Shown: positions 1 to 12,459 of the stretch, in pieces | Position numbering within the stretch: the first letter of the stretch is position 1 | How the letters are laid out: each line of letters begins with the position of its first letter | Assembly: GCF_963583255.1 (NCBI RefSeq) | Contig: NC_084804.1 | Span: 17,302,723 to 17,366,722, forward strand | Origin: Pyrus communis | Taxonomy: Eukaryota; Streptophyta; Magnoliopsida; Rosales; Rosaceae | DNA length: 64,000 nt | Reading direction: 5' to 3' | Notes under the pieces: model-generated | Seen by the model: only the letters and a program-made list of their open reading frames with translations | Told to the model about the DNA's origin: nothing | Database searches by the model: none | Position numbers and translations under genes: made by a program

Positions 1-864
1 ATTTATAAAGATATCGAGAATTCTTGTAGAGAAAGGAATTCCAATTAAATCGGGAGTCTATATAGGAGATAATCTAGAACATATATCCAATTCTCCTAGG
101 ATTATGATTACGCTGTCTAACCCCAAGATATCCTAATTTGACTTGAATTAGAGTTTCCTTACTTGGGAGACAAGTAATATCTTCAATGGGCTTAAGCCTA
201 GCCTACCAGACTAAGGTTATTGGACTACGCTTCAGGGCTATGGGTCTTCTGGTCCTTCTTGCCACCCGAGGTGCCACATGTCATGGTCTAAAAAAATTAT
301 AGTTTCATAAATTCCCCCAACTATGCTTCTGAGATAGGGCTCCGCTTTGAAGATGAATAGTTACCAACGGATCATGAGTGAATCATCCCAGAATAAGTTT
401 CGTGTAATGCGTAACGAAACAACCTTCAAACTGTTTGCTTGATTCAGAGCTAGCCAACTTCCGCTAGGGCTGCTTGCTTGTTTCTCAAAGATATGATCTT
501 TTGGAATTCGACTCATATTGTGAACCCCTGGTCGAAGTTCCAGATGCATAACTGAAAAGTTGGATGCGGGAGGAACGTGCTTCTATATTCTTAGAAGGAC
601 TTAATACCTTAAAAAATATTTTGCTAAGTTTATTTTACTTAAGTCATTAAGCCTATTAGATTAAAACACTTGAAATTTTTCATCCTTTGCTCCCTTATTT
701 AATCTGTCAATTTTTCTGAAGTAAATTAACTTCGAAGTGAGAAGTACTGGTGCAAAACACAGGTAAGTTTTGTAGACCCGTGACGGAAGTTATCCAACAG
801 ATGGAAAATTAATTGAACTCGAATTTTCTAATCCTGAGAATGGTGAAATGACAATTATGACCTT
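1..864. other. Upstream region, no gene recognised
   Basis: No convincing coding exon, RNA gene or complete mobile element is visible here. Part of the stretch may be old LTR-retroelement DNA, but I cannot identify ends. The last few hundred bases should hold the promoter of the peroxidase gene that follows. A clear TATA box was not identified. Confidence 0.4.
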
Positions 865-920
865 GTGAGCTCGGTTGGTGCAGCTCCTCATTTGCTGGGC
901 CTTTCGCCCTCGCAGTATAC

Positions 921-926
921 CCACGC

Positions 927-957
<31 letters not shown>
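921..957 (+). repeat. CT-rich microsatellite in the APX leader
   Basis: A near-pure CT tract lies 90-130 bases before the APX start codon, probably in the 5' UTR or core promoter. A second short CT run (about 1168-1190) lies just inside intron 1. Pyrimidine tracts are common in plant leaders; a regulatory role here is inference. Reading frames across it are low-complexity artefacts. Confidence 0.8.
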
Positions 958-1048
958 AAAACCACATCTGTCCAGCTGCACTATCAATTCAAAATCATCG
1001 TTCTCTCTCTCGCCCCGAGTCACTGTCGAGCACTCACTTCCGGTTCCG

Positions 1049-4000
1049 ATGACGTCGCCGCTCGTTGACAAAGAGTACCTCAAAGAAATCGACAAGGCTC
1101 GCCGCGATCTCCGCGCTCTCATTTACAGCCGAAGCTGCGCTCCGATCATGCTCCGCTTGGCGTATGCTTTCTCTCTCTCTCTCTCTCTCTGTGTTTGTTT
1201 CCCGATAAAATTTTAGGTAAATGAAAAATCCGAATCTGTTTCTTGCATTTTCTCAGTAGCCAAACATAACTATCGCAGCATTTGCATCATTGTTTGTATC
1301 GATTTTGTTGGAGTTATGATTGATTGTTTTTGGAGGTGTGAATTTGTAGGTGGCACGATGCTGGGACCTACGATGCCAAGACGAAGACGGGTGGGCCGAA
1401 TGGTTCAATTCGGAACGAGGAGGAGTACTCTCATGGTTCCAACAATGGCTTGAAGAAGGCTATTGATTTTTGTGGTATGTTCATTTCTGCTGTTTCGTAT
1501 CGTCAATCGGTATTCAATTTACTAAACTTGATCAGTTGATCTTGTAGCTGTAAAAAAAAAAAAAAAAAAAATCAGTAATTCATTTAAAAAACATGCAATT
1601 CTGTATATGAGAAGCGAGAATCGAGATGATTGTAATTTTATTTTTGTGTCGTATGACATGCTATGCAAGCTTTGATGGTTCGTTGGCTGTTTATATGAGT
1701 TTATCATTGCTACAATTGGTCTTTGTGTGCAATTCAGATAGCGCAAGTCCTTAATGCGAAGCATTTAACGAATTTAGATGGTTTTACGGTCTTGTGTATG
1801 CAACTAAAGACAATGTGCATACTGCATACTTGGGTTTGCTTCGGTTTCTCATTTCTAAATGAAACTGATAAGAAAACTGTAATGCAATCATAGTAAGCAA
1901 CCGTCTATTAAAGTTGTCATTATGTAGCATATTAGGTTGTCTCCAAGGTGCCTTACATGTTTCAATATATATGTAACTACAGTGTCATTCGTTTGGCCAT
2001 TATACAAAATTGTATGATCATTAAATCTACAAGGGTAAACTGCCATTTGACCCCTTGAACTATTACTCCATTTGAAATTGACCTCCTGAACTATTTTTTT
2101 GGTAAATTAACCCTTGAACTGTTTGAAGTCAGCCAATTGACCCCTTATCGGTAGATTTAATCCACTATTTCATCAAATTCAAAGGAAAATTAGTCTTTTC
2201 TTTATCAATTCTTACTTGTCAACTATAACCACCAACGAACTTATGACATTTGAAAACAAAATAATTTGTAATTTCAATTTGAGATGGTCCATTATGTAAA
2301 CATTTGGGTTTTATATGTTTTCTCATTATTCTATATGTTTTTGAATTATTCTGTGTCCATGTGTCAAAATTTTATTGGTGGTTATAGCTGACAAGTAACA
2401 ATTGATGACAAAATGACTAATTTGCCATTGAATTTGACGGAATTGATTTTGCAATCTAACGGCAAGGGGTTAATTGACTGATTTTAAATAGTTCAAGGGG
2501 TTAATTTACCAAAAAAATAGTTTAGGGGGTCAATTTCAACTGGGGTGATAGTTCAGTGGGTCAAACCGCAATTTACCTAATGTACAAGGAGTACATACAA
2601 ATAATGCATTTGAGAGTCATGCTTTTAAGTAGATATCCAATGTGGGGTATTTTTGACGGGTGCTTCTCTTTTATGTCAGAGGAAGTGAAGTTGAAGCATC
2701 CAAGGATTACATATGCAGACCTATACCAGGTGATTATAGTTCTGAAAATTTACTCTGCCTGTAATATAATTGTAGTTCATCAAATTATTTGCAAATGAAG
2801 AGGTTTTACAAAGATCACCACAGTTTTTCCTAAATGTGTCGAAGATAGCATGGATTCTTCAATGAAAGTAGCGATTAAGGGGCATGATTACTTGTATTTT
2901 CAGCTTGCGGGTGTTGTTGCAGTTGAGGTCACTGGAGGCCCCGTCATTGATTTTTCTTCAGGCAGGAAGGTATGTTGTGGTCAGTGATCACTTATTTCAA
3001 GAAACATAACGAGTTTCCTTATCATTACTTTCAAGTTTTCATCTGCTTTTTTGTACTTTTTCGTAGGATTCTAAAATTTCTCCTAAGGAAGGACGACTTC
3101 CAGATGCTAAACGAGGTTTATTCCAGTACCTTAGATATCTTCTTCAATATTTAATTTTCCCAATTTTTATATTTCTTATGTGGTTGCATTTTAATTGGAT
3201 TATAATTCATGAATTGTATGCATTTACATATCAGAGACTAAGAAGTTTCTGGATAGAGTAGATGAACAGTTTTCTAATAACATCTCTGTTATATTTTGGC
3301 ATTAATGATTTATGTGTAGCAAACTTCTAAGTTTCTAAGAGTCAGAGATACTCGTTGAGCAGCTTTGTATCCATGTGAGGATGTGTAACATACTAACATG
3401 GTACATGTCCTCATTATGTTGTTCTCGGTGTTGGTTGCAAGTTCTTAATGCAAATAGTTGTAGTCATTAGCGTGCACAGATTTCCTGTAGAGCTCAACAA
3501 AGCCACGGAAACAACTGAGGCTTTCCACCTTTTTTTTTAATATGACTCATTTTTGTTGTTACACCACTAATATATTCTCATAAGTTCAGATTGGTTTGCA
3601 TGGTGGGATTCCTCTGTTATTCCATGGAGTTGCTATAACTTGCTCCATGTTAAAACTCAATCCACTTCTTCCCATCTCCTAGCTTTGTTTATGTGTTAAG
3701 AATGTGGGAGATGTATAAGAAGTTGGGCATACTTTGCTTGTGTATCATTTTCAGTTAAATTTTTTGGGAGATGAATTTTTTGTTGTTCATTAAAAGAAGT
3801 TTAATTTCTTGTCGGTGTATTTTATGTTTTGATAATAGGTGCACCACATTTGAGGGAAAGGTTTTATAGAATGGGGCTGTCTGACAAGGATATTGTTGCA
3901 CTATCTGGGGGTCATACACTGGTAATTCTTCCTCCTTGATGCGTCTATATACGGTCTTCTTTGGTATTATATAGACATGTTTACTCTGCTTCATTTGCTC

Positions 4001-5245
4001 TGGTCTTATAGGGAAGGGCACATCCAGACAGATCTGGTTTTGATGGTCCTTGGACTAAGGAACCTCTGCAGTTTGATAACTCATACTTTGTGTAAGACTT
4101 GAAAAATTGGTGATAATTTATCATTTTATGTCATTATGCTCGCTTGGGGGTATGAACATTTGTTGCTACTCATTGTTGACAGTGAACTGTTGAACGAGGA
4201 GTCAGAGGGGTTGTTGAAACTTCCGACAGATGCAGCTTTAGTGGAGGATCCTGAGTTCCGTAAATATGTTGATCTGTATGCAAAGGTAATTTGGGTTTGG
4301 GCTTGTTTCAGTCCTATTTTTCTGGTAAATAGTGTTGGGTTATTTATCACTGCTTGATTATATTTACATACTTACACTGTTTGTTTAGAGCTACTTTAAT
4401 ATTGTCGATTGACACTAATTTAAAAAATAATCAAATGTGGCTCACCCATGTTCTGGTGGTGTGTAATTTGATCACCCCTGACCTGCCAACCACTTGGAAA
4501 AATGCTAGATTTAGGTTGAGCAGTTTATAAGATGGTTTACTTTATTAGCTCTTAATTTCTTATAAGCCCTTGTAAATTGTAAGCAATCCAATAAAAACAG
4601 GTTTCGTCGGGATTGAAAATGGAGCTTACTCAAGTAAACCATCTCCCCTTTTCTTCTTCAATTTGGGCTAGCCTTTTCTCTGAATTGATATTAACCGATA
4701 TTGGGTTAAAACAGGCTCATTATTAAGCAGTAACAGAACACCTCGTCTGGCATCATGGCCACTTAAAAGCTGAGGCAAATATGGTTAAGTTTTACATTTT
4801 GCAGCGGATACCGAACCCCAATTTTGTGTTTGGTTGGAGTGATTGAACTTTGATAAACCAAGTTACTTAGCTAGGGATGAGCATGGATGGGGTCAGGGCC
4901 CTGCACCAGCTGTCTTGTGCCCATCCCTATGCTTGCCCTTGATGTTTTTTTTAGATACATATAAAATTAGCTATCGTTGTGGGTTTATTTATGCTTTTTT
5001 TATTTGACATTCTTTTTCTTACTCTTGCTAAATTTGGCGTATGACAGGATGCGGAAGCATTTTTTAGAGATTATGCTGAATCGCATAAGAAACTTTCAGA
5101 GCTCGGGTTTACTCCAAACCCCACTTCCTCAAAGACAACTGCTAATGACAGCGCGATACTGGCACAAGGAGCGGTAGGAGTTGCGGTTGCTGCTGTTGTT
5201 GTGAGCCTAGGTTACTTGTATGAAGCTCACAAGAGAGCCAAGTAG
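1049..5245 (+). CDS. APX3: L-ascorbate peroxidase, tail-anchored (peroxisomal/ER type)
   Basis: Class I haem peroxidase that reduces H2O2 with ascorbate. Nine GT-AG exons join into one frame of 288 aa: 1049-1161, 1350-1474, 2680-2729, 2904-2969, 3067-3115, 3839-3921, 4012-4091, 4183-4285, 5048-5245. The distal pocket is [16 protein letters not shown], with R36, W39 and H40. The proximal side is [13 protein letters not shown] with H160. W176 and D205 match the family's conserved proximal Trp and Asp, and R169 matches the ascorbate-binding Arg. Residues about 264-281 are a hydrophobic Val/Ala-rich helix followed by the basic tail EAHKRAK. This is the tail anchor that separates APX3-type enzymes from the cytosolic form. 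Length is normal for the family. The start is the first in-frame ATG after a CT-rich leader and gives the expected N-terminus [20 protein letters not shown]. Intron 2 (1.2 kb) carries a MITE. A broken second copy of exons 6-9 lies at 19.3-25.9 kb. Confidence 0.96.
2033..2578. mobile_element. Mutator-like MITE in APX intron 2
   Basis: A non-coding 546-bp element with long imperfect terminal inverted repeats. The left end reads GGGTAAACTGCCATTTGACC and the right end, reversed, reads nearly the same, with shared blocks such as GAAATTGACC and GGTAAATTAACCC about 80 bases in. It is flanked by 9-bp near-identical direct repeats (aatctacaa at 2024-2032, aatgtacaa at 2579-2587), the duplication size of Mutator-like elements. 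It lies wholly inside the intron and does not touch splice sites. Confidence 0.75.
4872..4931. mobile_element. Tiny hAT-like relic in APX intron 8
   Basis: Sixty bases begin TAGGGATGAGCA and end TGCCCATCCCTA, an inverted repeat that resembles the ends of the 2.28 kb hAT element at 16.7 kb. No clean target duplication is seen. It looks like a heavily deleted hAT derivative. Confidence 0.45.
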
Positions 5246-6339
5246 AGTCCTAGAAGTTGTCGACTTGCTGAACTGATTACCTCGATCTTCCTTTTTCTTT
5301 CCGGCTGGAGATTACCTTGATCCCTTATGAATAATTGCCACAGGCTGCTTAGTAGCTAATTGGCCAGTGGGAAGATATAAGTAGACTTTTTATCCATTTC
5401 GAGGAAAATAATATAATGCACGGCGAACATAGTGACATGAACACTTACCACTGCTCTTTCATATACTCTCTTAAAAGGTTTTTTGGCTGTTGCTTTTGCA
5501 AATTTCAAAGAACACGAATTTCTAACGGAAATTGATTTCACAATGTATGATTAACGGCTATGATGAATTGATCCTAGAATCCTCACAAAAAGGATCCGGA
5601 GAGGACACTCATCCCTTCTTATTTATTTTTTTTGTCAAACGATAGATTACGGAACTTGAACCTATGCAGTCATGCAAGACTCAACATTTCTCTACTACTG
5701 TGATAAAATGGCCACTTCGTTGGATATTTCCTGTTCATCTATGTCCAATCTTCCAATGTTCAGGTGGAGGTGGTCCTCGCATTCTTGTATTCTAATAAAA
5801 TATCACCATTTTTCATTTATAATTGTTATATTTTAGGGAATTTTGGTTTTGGGTGTTGATTATTAATCTAACGTTGTCATACAAGAGCTCATTTCTTTTT
5901 ATTGGAGATATTAAAAAAAAGCATAGTTTCTTTTTTATTAATTTCAATATTTTAAACCTTTTTTTTTTTAAATATCCGGTCATATTGAAAAAATGTACGC
6001 ATTCGCCGGCTGGTAGCGGTCCGTCCGATGTAGGACGTAGGCTCATGTGCTCATGTGAGGCTAGGCACTTATATATATAATTATATAATTAGATTATAAT
6101 TTGTCAACGGCTTCTCAAATAACGGTGGATTATTCTATTCAATCGCAAACTTTAATCTAACGAATCAAGACCAAGTCCTTCCCCTCGTGCTTTACAAAAT
6201 GGAATGCAAACTAAACAATTTCAATATTCAAAGATTACGTAATTAGGCGATGTTAATCAGTGATTAACTGATCTGAAAAGCTGGAAGACATAGAGATTAG
6301 CGCAAGAAAATCTTGATTTGGGTTTGGTTAATTGAGGAA
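5246..6339. other. APX 3' flank and synaptotagmin promoter region
   Basis: This spacer holds the APX 3' UTR, a stray copy of synaptotagmin exon 1 (5712-5870), and the synaptotagmin promoter and leader. An AT-only run at about 6070-6090 could supply a TATA function, but no specific box can be fixed. Pieces of this spacer recur at 32.64 kb and 47.88 kb. Confidence 0.5.
5712..5870 (+). pseudogene. Duplicated fragment of synaptotagmin exon 1 and intron 1
   Basis: About 160 bases closely match 6402-6564, covering the last third of synaptotagmin exon 1 (the part encoding GYFLFIYVQSS), its splice donor and the start of intron 1. The first half of the exon, including the ATG, is absent. The copy sits about 630 bases upstream of the real start in the same orientation, so it is a partial tandem duplication. 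Its donor-like GTGG sequence is still there, so it could act as a cryptic upstream exon, but nothing shows that it does. Confidence 0.8.
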
Positions 6340-9300
6340 ATGGGGTTCTTCAGTACGATTTTTGGGTTCTGCGGATTCGGACTCGGGATTTCAATCGGCC
6401 TCGTAGCTGGATATTTCCTGTTCATTTATGTCCAATCTTCTGATGTTCAGGTGGTACTCTCTTTGCATTCTTGTATCTGACATATATATATAATATTGTC
6501 ATTTTTCGTTTATATTTGTTTATATTTTTGGAATTTTTTTTGTTTTGGGTTTTGATTATTCGTCAACATGTAATTTGATTTGTTCTTATCTGCTTTGATT
6601 GCTCTGGGTTTCCTTATTTTCTTCATCCGTGTAAATGGGTTTTGATTAATATGCTGTGGGATTTCTTCATTTAATCATGATGTGCGATAGTCAAATTCAG
6701 GAACAGCATTGAAGTGTGGTAGTAAAATTCACATTGATCAATTTTTAAATCGAGGGATCAAACTGATGGGACACCTTTGGTAAAATCCTTATATAATATG
6801 TGTATATGTGTGTTTTGTTGATACATACATATATAGATACTATATTATATGTATGTGTATACATTGAGTGTGTGTTGCAGCATTGCTATCTGCATTTTTT
6901 TATATAGTATTTTGTTAAAAAATAAATATCTTCTGGATTTAGAAGCTGATGTAGTTGGAGAGATTTTTAATTTAGCTTGACTTTCAAGAAACAAGCAGTA
7001 TAGGTGCTCTGTGTTCCTTTTTTTTTTGTTTTTTGGTCAATAGGTGCTCTGTGTTCAGCATTGCTAAATTATCAACTCAATACTACATGACTGTCGATTT
7101 ATTAAATTATTGACTCACTGTTTTTTGTTTGGTTTAAAGTAACTTTTACTACATTATAACTGTAGATAAAGAAAAGATTGGAACAAACGAGAAAAGAAGG
7201 TGATGCACATTGTTTGTTGCATATTTGTGGAAAAATATGACATGTCTATCTTTGTTTGTGTAACTCTAATAGTTTGAATTGTGTTTGTTAGAATCCTGAA
7301 ATTCGTCCCTTGGTTGATCAAGATACGGAGACATTGCAGCGTATGCTTCCCGAAATACCTCAGTGGGTGAAAAATCCAGACTACGATCGTGTCAGTAACT
7401 ATTCTTTCATAATGTTAAATAACATGGTGTTATAGCATTTACATTCTCTTTGACATTTTCTTTTTTCCCATGTGAAGCTTGACTGGCTAAACAGATTTCT
7501 TGAATATATGTGGCCGTATCTAGACAAGGTGCTTGAAACTCATCTAGCTCCTTTGCTTTTCTCATATAATCTTGACTTTTTATTGATGCTTCATGGCTTT
7601 CTGTTTTATTCTTCTGTAGGCAATCTGCAAGACTGCAAAAGAAATTGCAAAGCCCATAATTGCTAAGGAAATTCCAAATTACAAGATTGATTCTGTTGAG
7701 TTTGAAACACTGACCTTAGGTTCCTTACCACCGACTTTCCAAGGTTCGTTAACTTGATATTCCACAAACACCTCATCAGAGAGTTATTAGGAACTTCTAT
7801 TCCAGCTTTGGCAGTTCACTGTCTTCTTGAACTCTGTGTGTGTGTGCGCGCGCGCGTGCGCATACACACGCATATTTTGTAAAAAGTGTTTTCCAAACAT
7901 CACATTCATTTTTTTGCATCTTATTGGTTATAGGCATGAAAGTTTATGTCACTGATGAGAAAGAGTTGATTATGGAACCCTCCATAAAATGGGCTGGAAA
8001 CCCTAATGTCCTTGTTGCTGCTAAAGCATTTGGAATGAAAGCAACCGTTCAGGTTTTCTGTTCTGTGCTAGGAATATGTTCTACCGTTAATTTTTGTGTC
8101 CTTTGATTGCTTCTATTAATGTTGTACTGTTTGCTTCACTTCAGGTACTGGATTTACAAGTTTTTGTTGCACCGCGTATCACCTTGAAGCCGTTGGTTCC
8201 AAGCTTTCCTTGTTTCGCACAAATAAACGTGTCTCTCATGGATAAGGTTTGTGTTTTGGTGAAATAAAAATTTAATAGTGGCGTCGTACTGGCCCTTTGG
8301 GTCTTAATAACATAGAACTATATATTTACTTATCTTGTTTTCAAGGAAGTTGCCATTGTTTTCTCCGTGATGGCTACAGTATTGTAACCGCAACTACATA
8401 GTTCTATTCTACTATAATGTCGAAGCTCCTCTTTATTTTACAAGTTTTAGGGTACACACATTACAATGTTCATTTTTAGGAAGTCCAGATCAATCCTGAT
8501 TAAGTATATTCAGGATTGTCTTTCGTCAAGAATATATTCTTTGTTGAATCTATTTAGTGTTTTCCTTATGATTTTCCATGAGAGCTTATGTAGATCTTAT
8601 GCTTTCCAGTGCTAATTCTTCAATCTTTTCCGTGATTATTTTCTTGTGGTTTTGCAGCCTTATGTTGATTTCGGATTAAAGCTTTTCGGCGTTGATCTTA
8701 TGGCAATACCTGGCCTTTATAGATTCGTCCAGGTAGAATGTCAATGTCTTTCTCTGTTTCTGTTCTTTGCACGTATGTGATCAACTTATTCTTAATCACG
8801 GTGTTATGCTTATCAGTTTCATAATAGTAGTTTTAACCGTGTTAGAAACGGTTTTTCCGCAGGAGCTAATCAAAGATCAGGTTGCTAACATGTATCTGTG
8901 GCCCAAAACTCTCGAAGTGCCAATAATGGACCCAGCAAAGTACGTCTCTGTATTTGTCTGAAATTTATTGTCACTACATACTTTTTGTTTCTTTTAAGTT
9001 TTGGCTGACAAAGTTATTCGACGTTGCAGAGCCTTTAACCGGCCTGTAGGAATGCTCCATGTGAAGGTTCTGAGGGCAATGAAGTTGAAAAAGAAGGATC
9101 TTCTTGGTGCTTCAGACCCTTATGTGAAATTAAAGCTCACCGAGAACAATATGCCTTCGAAGAAGACCACTGTCAAGCACAAGAACCTGAACCCTGAATG
9201 GAATGAGGAATTTAACTTGGTTGTTAAAGATCCAGAGTCTCAGGCCTTAGAACTTCTTGTTTACGACTGGGAGAAGGTATGGTATACCAGTTTACCATCG

Positions 9301-10456
9301 AAAGTCATATTGTATGTTATGGCACTTAAGAATGGGCAAAACAAAACAAACTCGAAAATCGAAAACAAAATAACCAAGACAAATAACACCAAGAATTAAT
9401 GTGGTTTGGCTATTTGCCTACGTCCACAGGGCATCAACAACAAAATCTTTCACTATATGATGCATTTTATTCCTTGTGTAGGTGGGCAAACATGATAAAA
9501 TGGGTATGAATGTAGTACCTATGAAAGATCTACCCCACAATGAGCCAAAAGTTATGACTCTCGACCTCCTTAAAAACATGGACTTGAATGATGCCACAAA
9601 TGAGAAGCAGCGGGGGCAGCTTGAAGTGGAATTGCATTATAAACCTTTCAAAGAGGAGGACATGCAAAAAGGATTTGATGAAACACTGACAGTACAGAAA
9701 GCTCCCGAGGGAACGCCACCCGGTGGAGGTTTGCTTGTTGTTGTAGTTCATGAAGGTCAAGATCTTGAAGGAAAGCACCACTGTAATCCGTCTGTAAGAC
9801 TTATTTTCAGAGGGGAGGAAAAGAGAACCAAGGTATGAGAGCACCATCTTTATGTTTATCAGTTATCATACACTGACACAAACACTCGAGAATGTATGCA
9901 TCTTGGAGTCGTAGAAAATGCCGGAAGTCTGCGATTTTAAGATTGTTTCTTGTTATGTTTATCAATTTCCTTTGAGCTGTGCAGGTGCTAAAGAAAAGCA
10001 GAGATCCAAGATGGGCAGAGGATTTTCAGTTCATGTGTGAGGAACCTCCTACTAATGACAAACTACATGTGGAGGTTGTCAGCACCTCGTCGAGGATGGG
10101 CCTTCTGCATGGAAAGGTGCGAATCATGTCTCATTTTTGCTTATTATTGCAAATGGACAGCTATCCCGGATAATGTTGTGAATACCTCCTATGTCAAGCA
10201 ACTGCACTCAACTTTCCATCCAAAAGGACTTGTAGTTTGCCTTTCGGATGTTATGAAAAATTCTTTCCGCATCCTTGTTTTGTTTATATTATCTGACAAA
10301 ATCATTCGTATTTTGTGGAATCAGGAGTCTCTGGGATATGTTCAAATCACTCTTACGGATGTCGTTTCAAACAAGCGAATCAATCAGAAATACCATCTTA
10401 TAGACTCGAAGAATGGTCAAGTGCAGATCGAGCTGCAATGGAGAACTGTCGAATGA
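6340..10456 (+). CDS. SYT2: Synaptotagmin (TM-SMP-C2A-C2B), plant SYT1/SYT2 type
   Basis: ER-anchored tether at ER-plasma membrane contact sites, built to bind lipid and Ca2+. Twelve GT-AG exons give 539 aa: 6340-6450, 7292-7390, 7478-7528, 7620-7743, 7934-8052, 8145-8246, 8658-8732, 8863-8939, 9030-9276, 9482-9832, 9985-10116, 10325-10456. Residues 1-30 are the N-terminal membrane anchor. About 67-250 is the SMP lipid-transfer domain (WLNRFLEYMWPYLDK, GSLPPTFQG, LKPLVPSFPCF). About 258-360 is C2A, with likely Ca2+ ligands D276, D282, D332 and D340. About 418-520 is C2B. In C2B the usual DPY ligand is replaced by N437-P, so C2B probably binds membrane without Ca2+, as in the plant family. Length matches Arabidopsis SYT1 (about 540 aa). 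Wording around KHDKMGMNV and NPSVRL looks closer to SYT2 than SYT1 from memory, so the exact paralogue is uncertain. Confidence 0.95.
7834..7872. repeat. Alternating TG/CG tract in synaptotagmin intron 4
   Basis: A run of alternating purine-pyrimidine (TG repeats, then CG repeats, then CA/TA steps). This composition can adopt left-handed Z-DNA. It lies about 60 bases upstream of exon 5. Confidence 0.7.
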
Positions 10457-10879
10457 GCTCAAAGTTCATTTTTCTTCTTAATTTTGTTACACCCGGAAAC
10501 CGTTCCCTTGATTAAATTGATACAGGTTGAGTCCATAGCATAATACATACGACGGTGAGATGGAATTTATATACTCAATTTTCGTCAAACGATATCGATT
10601 TGTTTGGTGTTTTTGTGCATGATCGTTGATAATATCCATTACAACGAATCTTATTACAAAGTGAAATCCTTGATAATATCCATTTAATGGGTTTGCATTG
10701 CTCACACTGGGTTAAAATTAGCATGATTTTAAAGTTTTATATATTCCAATATAATGATGATATATTTTTAGAGAAATCATAATTAGAGTTAACATGATTA
10801 CAAGTTCGCTGCACTCAAATACGATAAAAAGAATATTAGGGAAATCAAAATTGAATTAAGATTATGAGTTTAAATAGTG
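10457..10879. other. Synaptotagmin 3' UTR and AT-rich spacer
   Basis: AT-rich sequence after the synaptotagmin stop, with no further exon. It should contain the 3' UTR and polyadenylation region. No specific signal is singled out. Confidence 0.5.
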
Positions 10880-10887
10880 ATATTTTA

Positions 10888-11035
10888 GGGGTGTGATATC
10901 CACACACTTCATCTTACTTCTCACACACCCTTTTAATTTTTGGCCGTTGGATCGGATGAATTGAAGAAGATCAACGGATAAAAATTATCAAGGGGTGTGT
11001 GAGAAGTAAAATAGGGTATGTGGATAGCACACTCC
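10888..11035. mobile_element. 148-bp hairpin MITE with 8-bp target duplication
   Basis: The ends pair over about 50 bases (left GGGGTGTGATATCCACACAC, right reversed GGAGTGTGCTATCCACATAC). The flanks are an exact 8-bp duplication, atatttta (10880-10887 and 11036-11043). An 8-bp duplication points to the hAT superfamily. It has no coding capacity. Confidence 0.88.
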
Positions 11036-11151
11036 ATATTTTACTTTAATCTGATGTGGGGTTGAGGGGCGTATTGTACATAGAGTTTGATGGACTTTGT
11101 TCGACTCTCAAATTCAAGTGTGTTAAATATAGATTTTTACCAAAAATATTA

Positions 11152-11535
11152 GAGTATCTCCAAATGAGATGTCAAAATGTCCAAATTAGCAATAACGGTA
11201 ACAAAAAGCAGCATTAATGTTTTCCAACCAAGAAACCAAATCTGATATGACATGACATGGATTGACATCTCTCCCCCTTGCTGCCAAATTTGACAACACC
11301 TTCAAATTTGTTTAATTAATTATTAAATGCTTTTTATTAATTTTTTATTGTTTAAACCATTATTCTTTTGTTTCTTTTCATTCCCAATGCAAAGAAAATA
11401 CATATGAATTATTATTTTATGTTTAAATTTGACATATCGGTTGAAGATTAAAAGTTTAAAAGATGCCAAAGTGCCACTTAAGCCTTCAAGTTTAAATTTT
11501 AGGTTTAAAATATGACATCTCCTTTGGATATGGTC
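11152..11535. mobile_element. Tourist-like MITE, TTA target duplication
   Basis: A 384-bp non-coding element with ends GAGTATCTCCAAATGAGATG and, reversed, GACCATATCCAAAGGAGATG. TTA flanks both sides, as expected for PIF/Harbinger-derived MITEs. Confidence 0.7.
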
Positions 11536-11538
11536 TTA

Positions 11539-12351
11539 GGGGGTAGAAAGTCAATAAAGAGTCTCACTTTTGAGAGAGTATTCTTAGCATTTCTCTAGTT
11601 TTTTAAAGAGTCAACAAACGTCATAAAGACTTTTATGACTTCTAAGAAGTCATAAAAATCTTGTGGTATTTAATTATGAGTTTTTGTGAGTCTTTAAAAT
11701 TTAGGTGTATTAAAAATTTCACTTATTTCAAAGTATTTTAAAAAGTCATGGATTTTTTTTATAGACTTTGAGTATTTTTATAGTAAGTTTTTTGTCATAG
11801 AAAATCTAACCTTTCCACCTAAGATTTTGATGAATTTTATTTTTCTTAATTCTCTAATGTATACTCTACCATTCACCATATTACAATGACTATCATTATC
11901 ATCACTTCCACCACCTTACCATGACCATCTCCTCCATCCAATCACCACCGCCCCCATCCCTACCCCCACCACCTAGCCACCACAATTCTTACCCTACTAT
12001 TATCACCGCCACCAAAGACACCAACTTTGCTACTGTCATCTTGATGACAATCACCACATGACACTTCCACTACCATCGTTTCCACGATCATCTTGTAAGA
12101 CCACTTTATCATGGTTATGGTCACCATTTCAATAATGAAAACTTCAAAATAATACTACTTATTAATAACTTGTTCTTTAAAATGTCCTTGACAATCCACA
12201 TTATTTAAAAAAAAATGTTCTAGCATTGAACTCTATAGAATTCGGCAGAAGTCTATGGAATTTATAGAATTTATAGTAGTCAGTAATTCTATCAAAGTCT
12301 ATCACATTAAAAACTCAAACGTCCATATAAATCTCAATACACTACACCCCC
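11539..12351. mobile_element. Probable MITE with GGGGGT ends
   Basis: An AT-rich 0.8 kb stretch bounded by GGGGGTAGAAAGTC and, on the other side, CACTACACCCCC, with related AGTCAATAA / AGACTTTGATAG-type blocks inside the ends. The flanking trinucleotides differ (TTA versus TAA), so the target duplication is imperfect or one boundary is misplaced. Confidence 0.45.
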
Positions 12352-12459
12352 TAAATTGCAAATAGAAGAATTATAATTTTGAAAAATTAATTGAACTTTG
12401 ATATATTAGTTTAACCAACGGATAATGCTAGGAAGACCAAATTTTTAAGGGAACGTTAA

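Noticed and set aside
865..1216. Open frames of 67-113 codons over the APX leader
   Set aside because: They are driven by the CT microsatellite, and one overlaps real exon 1 but runs into intron 1. The spliced APX model explains the region.
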